Of a DNA stretch of 7,789 nt, positions 1-3,780 are shown one piece after another. The notes beneath the pieces were generated by a model. That model saw only the letters and a program-made list of their open reading frames with translations. It did not search any database and had not been told where the DNA came from. The DNA is from an uncultured Collinsella sp. (GTDB taxonomy: Bacteria; Actinomycetota; Coriobacteriia; Coriobacteriales; Coriobacteriaceae): NCBI GenBank assembly GCA_937896835.1, contig CALBOJ010000032.1, positions 1 to 7,789 on the forward strand, written 5' to 3'. The position numbers and the translations under genes are program-made. The number at the start of each line of letters is the position of its first letter. Positions within the stretch are counted from its first letter, which is position 1.

Positions 1-201
1 CCGCGCGCCGATGCCTATCGCATTGTGAGCCAGATGGTGCTGGGTACGGCAAAGCTGCAGCTTGCAACCGGTCAGCATCCCGCAGCGATGAAGGATGCCG
101 TGTGCTCACCCGGCGGTGCCACCATCAAGGGCGTCATCGCGCTCGAGGATGCCGGCATGCGCAGCGCCCTCGTCAAGGCCATCGACGCTACTCTCCAGTA
201 A
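1..201 (+). CDS. proC: Pyrroline-5-carboxylate reductase, C-terminal part (cut by window edge)
   Basis: Frame 1 is open from the first base to a TAA at 199-201 and gives the last 66 residues of a protein whose start lies outside the window. ProC reduces 1-pyrroline-5-carboxylate to L-proline with NAD(P)H in the cytoplasm, the last step of proline synthesis. The segment matches the C-terminal all-helical dimerisation domain: it contains the family signature around VCSPGGATIKGVIALED (about residues 33-49 of the visible part), in which the SPGG-x-T core lies near the active site and dimer interface. The following ALVKAIDATLQ is a normal ProC end, with no truncation. It converges with the small minus-strand gene at 358-531. 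A weak hairpin and a strong shared palindrome lie between them. Identity is confident; the N-terminal Rossmann domain cannot be assessed. Confidence 0.94.
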   Translation, partial: PRADAYRIVSQMVLGTAKLQLATGQHPAAMKDAVCSPGGATIKGVIALEDAGMRSALVKAIDATLQ

Positions 202-213
202 ACTGACCGATAA

Positions 214-346
214 GGGACAGGTTTATTTTGGCAGGTTTTTCCTGCGGTTTTGTACCTTGAGCAAAAAGCGCCCCGCAACTGGCTCAATTCCAGTTGCGGG
301 GCGCTTGCGTTTGCCCAGATAAAACCGACCAAAATAAGCCCGTCTC
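214..346. repeat. Nested inverted repeat between proC and the small convergent gene
   Basis: The 18 bases at 214-231 (GGGACAGGTTTATTTTGG) are repeated in inverted orientation at 329-346 with 15 of 18 positions matching; two of the three differences would still allow G-T pairs. Inside these arms sits the perfect 16-bp palindrome 267-282/290-305. In addition, TTTTGGCAGGTT occurs as a direct repeat at 226-237 and 348-359, the second copy overlapping the stop codon of the minus-strand gene. Between the arms there is also a small hairpin GCAGG-TTTTT-CCTGC (231-245) followed by GGTTTTGT, which may weakly terminate proC. The arrangement resembles a small intergenic palindromic repeat or a miniature inverted-repeat element. 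No gene for mobility is present, so this is inference. Confidence 0.5.
263..305 (-). terminator. Strong intrinsic terminator, best oriented for the minus-strand small gene
   Basis: A perfect 16-bp stem (267-282 with 290-305) encloses a 7-nt loop. Read on the minus strand it is followed at once by a T run (complement of the A run at 263-267), the classic Rho-independent form for the gene at 358-531. On the plus strand the stem is followed only by TGCGTTT, so it would be a poorer terminator for proC, but it can still separate the two converging units. Confidence 0.85.
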
Positions 347-357
347 TTTTTGGCAGG

Positions 358-531
358 TTAGTCCCAGAAGCTGTCTTCTTCGTCCTCGGACTTGGGGCCG
401 CGGTCGACGTACATCTTATGGGTGCGCTTCTCCATTACAAAGGCAAGAATCGCAAACAGCAGGATGCCGCCGGCGAAAAGGATGGCAAAACCGGTGCGGG
501 TGCCAAACAAAAAGGAAAAAACTGCGTCCAT
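358..531 (-). CDS. Small single-pass membrane protein, 57 aa, function unknown
   Basis: On the minus strand an ATG (complement of 529-531) opens a 57-codon frame closed by TAA (complement of 358-360). It starts MDAVFSFLFGTRTG. Residues about 14-33 are a clear hydrophobic membrane segment (FAILFAGGILLFAILAFVM), followed by the positive stretch EKRTHK and an acidic tail ending EDEEDSFWD. This charge pattern suggests an inward-facing C-terminus. An AGAAGG ribosome binding site sits 6 nt before the ATG, and a near-perfect intrinsic terminator lies about 50 bp after the stop, so this is very likely a real gene. Neighbours: convergent to proC, divergent from serS. No catalytic motif is visible. It could be a small scaffold or accessory subunit of a membrane complex, but no function can be assigned. 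Confidence 0.8.
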   Translation of the reverse strand: MDAVFSFLFGTRTGFAILFAGGILLFAILAFVMEKRTHKMYVDRGPKSEDEEDSFWD

Positions 532-555
532 TGGGTGCCTTCTTGCGTAGTTGGG

Positions 556-612
556 TTGGGTCGTAAACGCTCATAAGTATATACTTGCCCATACATGTAC
601 AAGGTTGCAACC
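556..612. promoter_or_regulatory. Putative divergent promoter region with short palindromes (small gene / serS)
   Basis: The 12-bp perfect palindrome AAGTATATACTT (575-586) supplies a TATACT -10 hexamer on either strand. For serS (+), TTGGGT at 556-561 is 18 nt upstream of TATACT at 580-585. For the minus-strand gene, TTGTAC (complement of 597-602) is only 15 nt from its TATACT, a less good fit. Two further palindromes follow, TACATGTA (592-599) and GGTTGCAACC (603-612); either could be an operator. The assignment rests on hexamer resemblance only. Confidence 0.35.
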
Positions 613-642
613 TAAATGGAATGTATATCGCCGGAGGATCTA

Positions 643-1926
643 ATGCTTGATATCAAGTTTGTTCGCGAGAACCCCGATGCCATCGATACCGCCATGGCAA
701 ATCGCCAGACGTCTTGGGATCGCGAGAAGTTCTTTGAGCTCGACGACGAGCGCCGTGCCGTCATCACCGAGGTCGAGGAGCTCCAGGCCACGCGTAACGC
801 CGAGTCCAAGAAGATCGGCGCCCTGATGAAGGAGGGCAAGAAGGACGAGGCCGAGGCCGCCAAGGAGGCCGTGCGCGCCGTCAACGAGAAGATTGACGGT
901 CTGGCCGAGCGCCGCACCGCTCTCGAGCAGGAGCAGTACGACTTCATGGCTCATCTGCCCAATATCCCTTGCGAGGCCACCCCGTTTGGCAAGGACGAGG
1001 ACGAGAACATCGAGCGCCGTCGTTGGGGCACCCCGCGCGAGTTCGATTTCGACTTTAAGCCGCACTGGGACCTGGGCACTGACCTCGACATCCTCGATTT
1101 CGAGCGCGGCAACAAGCTCTCCGGCAGCCGCTTCACCGTTCTCGGCGGCGCCGGCGCCCGTCTTGAGCGCGCCCTCATCAACTTCTTCCTTGACACGCAC
1201 ACCAGCCGTGGCTTTAAGGAGTGGTGGCCGCCCATCGTCGTCAAGCGTCAGACCATGTTTGGCACGGGTCAGCTGCCCAAGTTCGAGGACGACGCCTATC
1301 ACGTCTCGGGCGACAACTTCCTGATCCCCACCGCCGAGGTCGTGCTCACCAACCTGCACGCCGGTGAGGTCCTCGACGCCGATACCCTGCCGCGCCGCTA
1401 CACCGCCTTCACCCCCTGCTTCCGCGAGGAGGCCGGCTCCGCTGGTCGCGATACCCGCGGCATCATTCGCCAGCACGAGTTCGACAAGGTCGAGATGGTA
1501 AAGTTTGCCAAGCCGGAGGAGTCCGACGAGGAGCTCGAGAGCATGACCGCCGAGGCCGAGTTCCTGCTGCAGCAGCTGGGTCTTCCGTATCGCGTGATTA
1601 GCCTGTGCACCGGCGACCTGGGCTTCTCCGCCCGTCAGACCTACGACGTCGAGGTCTGGCTGCCGAGCTACAACGCCTACAAGGAGATCAGCTCCTGCTC
1701 CAACTGCGGTGACTTCCAGGCCCGTCGCGCCAACATCAAGTATCGCGACCCCGAGAACTTCAAGGGTTCGCGCTATCTGCACACCCTCAACGGTTCCGGT
1801 CTGCCGGCTGGCCGTACCATGGCAGCCATTCTGGAGAACTACCAGAACGCTGACGGCACCATCACGATCCCCGAGGTTCTGCGTCCCTACATGGGCGGCC
1901 TCGAGAAGATCGAGCCGGTCGCGTAG
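643..1926 (+). CDS. serS: Seryl-tRNA synthetase, 427 aa
   Basis: Class II aminoacyl-tRNA synthetase that activates L-serine with ATP and loads it onto tRNA-Ser (and tRNA-Sec where present) in the cytoplasm. The start at 643 is chosen over the in-frame ATG at 616 because GGAGGA (633-638) is correctly spaced and the protein then begins [15 protein letters not shown], as SerS usually does. Residues about 25-105 are charged and heptad-rich, the long antiparallel coiled-coil arm that grips the tRNA-Ser variable arm. The TAE serine-binding motif is at 230-232. Motif 2 ([14 protein letters not shown]) is at 260-273, and motif 3 ([10 protein letters not shown]) begins at 383 with its conserved arginine. 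The end, [14 protein letters not shown], is typical. Length is normal and no key residue is missing. It is monocistronic: divergent from the small membrane gene and followed by its own terminator. No T-box or other leader is visible. A tRNA-Ser(GCT) substrate gene lies at 7696-7786. Confidence 0.98.
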   Translation: MLDIKFVRENPDAIDTAMANRQTSWDREKFFELDDERRAVITEVEELQATRNAESKKIGALMKEGKKDEAEAAKEAVRAVNEKIDGLAERRTALEQEQYDFMAHLPNIPCEATPFGKDEDENIERRRWGTPREFDFDFKPHWDLGTDLDILDFERGNKLSGSRFTVLGGAGARLERALINFFLDTHTSRGFKEWWPPIVVKRQTMFGTGQLPKFEDDAYHVSGDNFLIPTAEVVLTNLHAGEVLDADTLPRRYTAFTPCFREEAGSAGRDTRGIIRQHEFDKVEMVKFAKPEESDEELESMTAEAEFLLQQLGLPYRVISLCTGDLGFSARQTYDVEVWLPSYNAYKEISSCSNCGDFQARRANIKYRDPENFKGSRYLHTLNGSGLPAGRTMAAILENYQNADGTITIPEVLRPYMGGLEKIEPVA

Positions 1927-1950
1927 ATTGGCTGCATAAGCGATTTGCTA

Positions 1951-1978
1951 GGGCACTCCTTTTTGGGGTGCCCTTTTT
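1951..1978 (+). terminator. Intrinsic terminator of serS
   Basis: GGGCACTCC (1951-1959) pairs with GGGGTGCCC (1965-1973), nine pairs including one G-T, around a TTTTT loop, and is followed by TTTTTG. It begins 24 bp after the serS stop codon, so serS is transcribed alone. Confidence 0.92.
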
Positions 1979-2034
1979 GTGTGCGGCCATACCATGCTGT
2001 GCGGACAGCTCAATAGAAAACACACGAACAACTG

Positions 2035-2064
2035 TTCTGTATACAGCCATCTACCTGCTATGCT
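2035..2064 (+). promoter_or_regulatory. Possible promoter of the 125-aa gene
   Basis: TTCTGT (2035-2040) and TATGCT (2059-2064) are separated by 18 nt and lie 33 nt before the start codon. The sequence CTGTATACAG overlapping the -35 is palindromic and could be a small operator. The support is hexamer resemblance and position only. Confidence 0.35.
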
Positions 2065-2097
2065 TTTGCTAAATAAGAGCGAGAGAAAGGGGACGCG

Positions 2098-2475
2098 ATG
2101 GAGCTGTTTGATGATCGGGTGGTTTTGTTTGAGAGCGACGAGGGCGGGGAGTACCTGCTTGTGACGTGTGAGCCGTCTGGCATGGGTGGCCTGGTGGTTC
2201 GACAGACGAGCGAGGGGCCGTTGACGCAATGGTGCTACGAGGAGTCGTCTCATGTGGTTGAGACGTTTGTGGCGCACGAGGGGCTTGTGGCCCTAGAGCA
2301 TTTCTATGGGGTCCAGACATCTAATCAGGTTGCTCGCATGTTGAGCATCTCGTTTGCCGATTATGATTGTGCCCAGCGGGTGAGATCGCTCCTGAGGGAA
2401 CTTGATGCTAAGTTTGACGTGATCGAAAAGCCAATCGATCGTACGGGGAATGGCGGTATATGCGGAGCAGCATGA
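2098..2475 (+). CDS. Hypothetical protein, 125 aa
   Basis: An ATG preceded by GAGAAAGGGGA opens a 125-residue frame ending in TGA at 2473-2475. The protein is acidic and soluble, with no signal peptide or membrane segment. Residues 7-37 alternate in a beta-like pattern (RVVLFESDEGGEYLLVTCEP). Residues about 88-104 (ADYDCAQRVRSLLRELD) look like an amphipathic helix, and the last 12 residues are Gly-rich and probably disordered. I do not recognise the family and see no catalytic motif. Codon use is somewhat more AT-rich and TGT/TTT/GTG-rich than serS, which could mean a recent arrival or simply low expression. It is flanked by the serS terminator and the first tRNA-Arg promoter, whose -35 box begins 36 bp after the stop. 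No separate terminator is seen, so its transcript may run into the tRNA gene. Confidence 0.75.
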   Translation: MELFDDRVVLFESDEGGEYLLVTCEPSGMGGLVVRQTSEGPLTQWCYEESSHVVETFVAHEGLVALEHFYGVQTSNQVARMLSISFADYDCAQRVRSLLRELDAKFDVIEKPIDRTGNGGICGAA

Positions 2476-2491
2476 CAAGACTGCGTTCCAC

Positions 2492-2540
2492 AAAAAAGTT
2501 TGAAATTGTGCTTGACTCCAATAAGCTAAAGTGGTTTTAT
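2492..2540 (+). promoter_or_regulatory. Promoter of tRNA-Arg copy 1 with AT-rich upstream element
   Basis: TTGACT (2512-2517), a 17-nt spacer and TTTTAT (2535-2540) lie upstream of the tRNA, with an A/T-rich UP-like stretch at 2492-2509. The -35 box begins 41 nt and the -10 box 18 nt before the tRNA, exactly as in copies 2 and 3, which validates this weaker -10. Confidence 0.7.
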
Positions 2541-2552
2541 ATGTCTTGCGCT

Positions 2553-2629
2553 GCGGCGTTACCTCAGCTGGATAGAGGGTCTGACTACGAATCAGAACGT
2601 CATAGGTTCGAATCCTATACGCCGCACCA
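2553..2629 (+). tRNA. tRNA-Arg(ACG), copy 1
   Basis: This is a 77-nt cloverleaf with encoded CCA. The acceptor is GCGGCGT/ACGCCGC, the D-stem CCTC/GAGG, the anticodon stem TCTGA/TCAGA with loop CTACGAA (anticodon ACG), and the T-arm ATAGG-TTCGAAT-CCTAT. A34 is expected to be deaminated to inosine by TadA so that the tRNA reads CGU, CGC and CGA, and CGC is the dominant arginine codon in serS. It is identical in all 77 bases to copies 2 and 3. It has its own promoter upstream and its own terminator at 2640-2669. Confidence 0.98.
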
Positions 2630-2639
2630 ATTGAAATTG

Positions 2640-2669
2640 AAAGCCTCCGGCAACGGGGGCTTTTCTTTT
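2640..2669 (+). terminator. Terminator after tRNA-Arg copy 1
   Basis: AAAGCCTCCG (2640-2649) pairs with CGGGGGCTTT (2654-2663) around a GCAA (GNRA) tetraloop, followed by TTTTCTTTT. One G-T pair is included. Confidence 0.88.
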
Positions 2670-2685
2670 AGGCGGACGCCGCATG

Positions 2686-2820
2686 GATTCGAACCTCGGT
2701 CGAGGCGCGAGCGTAAAGCGGACGCGGAGCGTCCGTAGCGAGCGGGCGAGCGCGCCGGCAGGCGAGCGAAGCCGGCGCGGATCCGCGAAGCGGATGCGCG
2801 GAATCCTATACGCCGCACCA
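2686..2820 (+). repeat. tRNA-linked palindromic element, full copy R1 (135 bp)
   Basis: This is a GC-rich element made of successive hairpins. They are CCTC/GAGG (2694-2705), CGGACGC-GGA-GCGTCCG (2719-2735), a longer stem 2750-2759 with 2771-2778, and ATCCGC-GAA-GCGGAT (2781-2795). It ends at 2801-2820 with GAATCCTATACGCCGCACCA, an exact copy of the last 20 nt of the tRNA-Arg, CCA included. Its left end GATTCGAACC is the reverse complement of the tRNA T-loop GGTTCGAATC, so the element is bounded by tRNA-derived sequence in opposite orientations. The other full copy, R4 (3461-3595), has the same length with no indels and 13 substitutions. The open frames across it are artefacts of low stop density. 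Confidence 0.85.
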
Positions 2821-2829
2821 AATGACTTT

Positions 2830-2860
2830 AAAGCTCCCGGGAACGGGAGCTTTTCTTTTT
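2830..2860 (+). terminator. Terminator after element R1
   Basis: AAAGCTCCCG (2830-2839) pairs perfectly with CGGGAGCTTT (2844-2853) around GGAA (GNRA), then TTTTCTTTTT. It is homologous to the terminators after the tRNAs but pairs better, with no G-T. It shows that the duplicated unit comprises tRNA 3' end plus terminator. Confidence 0.85.
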
Positions 2861-2875
2861 TGGAAACCATGTATG

Positions 2876-2902
2876 GATTCGAACCTCGGTCGAGGCGCGA
2901 GC
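2876..2902 (+). repeat. tRNA-linked palindromic element, truncated copy R2
   Basis: Only the first 27 bases are present, identical to the start of R1 from GATTCGAACCTCGG to GCGCGAGC, and then the sequence becomes unrelated (AGCTTAATTACTG). It lies directly before the AT-rich promoter region of tRNA-Arg copy 2, so the break point is also the edge of the next tRNA unit. Confidence 0.75.
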
Positions 2903-2920
2903 AGCTTAATTACTGCTCCG

Positions 2921-2971
2921 TAAAATTTTTTCAAATTGTCGCTTGACCCATCGGGGGCTCGCGTGCATAAT
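2921..2971 (+). promoter_or_regulatory. Promoter of tRNA-Arg copy 2 with AT-rich upstream element
   Basis: TTGACC (2943-2948), a 17-nt spacer and CATAAT (2966-2971) are preceded by an A/T-rich stretch (2921-2939). The distances to the tRNA (41 and 18 nt) match copies 1 and 3, although the spacer sequences differ. Confidence 0.82.
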
Positions 2972-2983
2972 AATCCGTGCGTT

Positions 2984-3060
2984 GCGGCGTTACCTCAGCT
3001 GGATAGAGGGTCTGACTACGAATCAGAACGTCATAGGTTCGAATCCTATACGCCGCACCA
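2984..3060 (+). tRNA. tRNA-Arg(ACG), copy 2
   Basis: This is the second 77-nt tRNA-Arg with anticodon ACG and encoded CCA, base-for-base identical to copy 1. The flanking spacers have diverged while the gene has not. That indicates purifying selection or gene conversion rather than a very recent duplication of the whole unit. It has its own promoter (2943-2971) and terminator (3070-3099). Confidence 0.98.
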
Positions 3061-3069
3061 ATTGACTTT

Positions 3070-3099
3070 AAAGCTCCCGGCAACGGGGGCTTTTCTTAT
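3070..3099 (+). terminator. Terminator after tRNA-Arg copy 2
   Basis: AAAGCTCCCG (3070-3079), loop GCAA, CGGGGGCTTT (3084-3093), then TTTCTTATA. The stem has ten pairs including one G-T. Confidence 0.86.
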
Positions 3100-3115
3100 A
3101 TGGGAGCATTGCGGA

Positions 3116-3171
3116 GATTCGAACCACGGTCGAAGCCGGAGTGGATGCGCGGAATCCTATACGCCGCACCA
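3116..3171 (+). repeat. tRNA-linked palindromic element, internally deleted copy R3
   Basis: The left end GATTCGAACCaCGGTCGA and the right end GGATGCGCGG followed by the 20-nt tRNA-Arg 3' copy (3152-3171) are kept, but the central hairpins are lost, leaving 56 of 135 bp. The first hairpin is also broken (CCAC against GAAG). It follows the terminator of tRNA-Arg copy 2, the same place that R1 and R4 occupy in their units. Confidence 0.8.
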
Positions 3172-3179
3172 ATAGACTT

Positions 3180-3207
3180 TAAAGCTCGCAGCAACGACTG
3201 CTCTTTT
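3180..3207 (+). terminator. Decayed terminator after element R3
   Basis: By position this corresponds to the terminators after R1 and R4 (AAAGCTC...CAA...CTTTT), but the stem is broken. Only GCAG/CTGC (3187-3190 with 3197-3200) and the outer AAAG/CTTT still match. It probably works poorly or not at all. Confidence 0.4.
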
Positions 3208-3250
3208 ATATCGCGATGCGCCGAAGATCGCGCCAAGTGCTCCAAATGAG

Positions 3251-3316
3251 TAAAAACTAAATTCAATAACTTTTTTTGAAAAAATGCTTGACCATTATTC
3301 AGTACCTGTGCATAAT
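3251..3316 (+). promoter_or_regulatory. Promoter of tRNA-Arg copy 3 with AT-rich upstream element
   Basis: TTGACC (3288-3293), a 17-nt spacer and CATAAT (3311-3316) are preceded by a strongly A/T-rich tract (3251-3284). The geometry is the same as in copies 1 and 2. Confidence 0.84.
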
Positions 3317-3328
3317 AATCAACAAGTC

Positions 3329-3405
3329 GCGGCGTTACCTCAGCTGGATAGAGGGTCTGACTACGAATCAGAACGTCATAGGTTCGAATCCTATACGCCG
3401 CACCA
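3329..3405 (+). tRNA. tRNA-Arg(ACG), copy 3
   Basis: This is the third identical 77-nt tRNA-Arg(ACG) with encoded CCA. From its T-loop onward it belongs to a 108-bp exact direct repeat (3386-3493 and 3576-3683) that copies the tRNA 3' end, terminator and start of the palindromic element. Its own promoter is at 3288-3316 and its terminator at 3415-3444. Confidence 0.98.
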
Positions 3406-3414
3406 TTTGAGATT

Positions 3415-3444
3415 AAAGCTCCCGGCAACGGGGGCTTTTCTTTT
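3415..3444 (+). terminator. Terminator after tRNA-Arg copy 3
   Basis: AAAGCTCCCG (3415-3424), loop GCAA, CGGGGGCTTT (3429-3438), then TTCTTTTA. Same fold as the other units. Confidence 0.87.
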
Positions 3445-3460
3445 ACGTAAACACCGCATT

Positions 3461-3595
3461 GATTCGAACCTCGGTCGAGGCGCGGGCGTAAAGAAAACGC
3501 GGAGCGTTTTTAGCCCGCGGGCGAGCACGCCGGCAGGCGGGCGAAGCCGGTGCGGATCCGCGCAGCGGATGCGCGGAATCCTATACGCCGCACCA
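3461..3595 (+). repeat. tRNA-linked palindromic element, full copy R4 (135 bp)
   Basis: It has the same length and hairpin order as R1. The stems are an outer GCGGGC/GCCCGC (3482-3487 with 3513-3518), AAAACGC-GGA-GCGTTTT (3494-3510), GCAC(G)CCGGC with GCCGGTGC (3525-3534 with 3546-3553) and ATCCGC-GCA-GCGGAT (3556-3570). It ends in GAATCCTATACGCCGCACCA (3576-3595). Against R1, three pairs of the second stem change from C-G, G-C, G-C to A-T, A-T, A-T, and one pair of the third stem changes from G-C to A-T, so pairing is kept on both sides. Confidence 0.87.
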
Positions 3596-3604
3596 TTTGA
3601 GATT

Positions 3605-3634
3605 AAAGCTCCCGGCAACGGGGGCTTTTCTTTT
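3605..3634 (+). terminator. Terminator after element R4
   Basis: Exact copy of the terminator after tRNA-Arg copy 3 (AAAGCTCCCG-GCAA-CGGGGGCTTT plus T-rich tail), part of the 108-bp repeat. Confidence 0.85.
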
Positions 3635-3650
3635 ACGTAAACACCGCATT

Positions 3651-3690
3651 GATTCGAACCTCGGTCGAGGCGCGGGCGTAAAGCGGACGA
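3651..3690 (+). repeat. tRNA-linked palindromic element, truncated copy R5
   Basis: It starts GATTCGAACC and follows R4 through GTAAAG, then reads CGGACG, which is the R1 version of the second hairpin rather than R4's AAAACG. It breaks off half way through that hairpin at about 3689. Unique sequence leading to the 813-aa gene follows. The mosaic suggests exchange between copies. Confidence 0.75.
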
Positions 3691-3724
3691 TTTCCTGTCG
3701 ACTCGTGTAAGATTCCGAGTAGAT

Positions 3725-3743
3725 GTCGCGACTAATTCGCGAC
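3725..3743. promoter_or_regulatory. Perfect 7-bp inverted repeat upstream of the 813-aa gene
   Basis: GTCGCGA (3725-3731) and TCGCGAC (3737-3743) are separated by CTAAT and centred 47 bp before the GTG start. No T run follows, so it is not a terminator; an operator or a leader hairpin is possible. No good promoter is recognised in 3691-3780. TAAGAT at 3708-3713 is a weak -10 candidate. Confidence 0.35.
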
Positions 3744-3780
3744 CACTCCTTCTTCAAGCGACCGATCAGGGTGATACTTC

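Larger units (their letters stand above)
3386..3683 (+). repeat. 108-bp exact direct repeat, period 190 bp
   Basis: Bases 3386-3493 recur without change at 3576-3683. The repeat covers the last 20 nt of tRNA-Arg copy 3, its terminator, a short spacer (TTTTACGTAAACACCGCATT) and the first 33 bases of the palindromic element. The sequence between the copies is the remainder of R4. Perfect identity suggests that this duplication is recent or kept identical by recombination. Confidence 0.9.

Noticed and set aside
532..642. T-box leader or other riboswitch before serS
   Set aside because: The intergenic region is about 110 bp and has no T-box sequence, specifier loop or antiterminator.
616..645. 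Upstream ATG at 616 as the serS start
   Set aside because: The extra nine residues are not typical of SerS, and GGAGGA lies inside them, correctly spaced for the ATG at 643.
640..1782. A 380-codon open frame on the minus strand opposite serS
   Set aside because: It is a shadow of a high-GC gene with strong third-position bias. It is Leu/Gly/Val-rich and lies entirely within the confident serS.
2676..2705. A minus-strand tRNA gene suggested by GGTTCGAATCC followed by ATGCGGCG on the reverse strand
   Set aside because: Only a T-arm-like segment is present; no D-arm, anticodon arm or matching acceptor can be folded.
2553..3690. An intact integrative element or prophage at the tRNA-Arg cluster
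   Set aside because: No integrase, excisionase or phage gene lies between the duplicated tRNA ends; only non-coding palindromic DNA is present.
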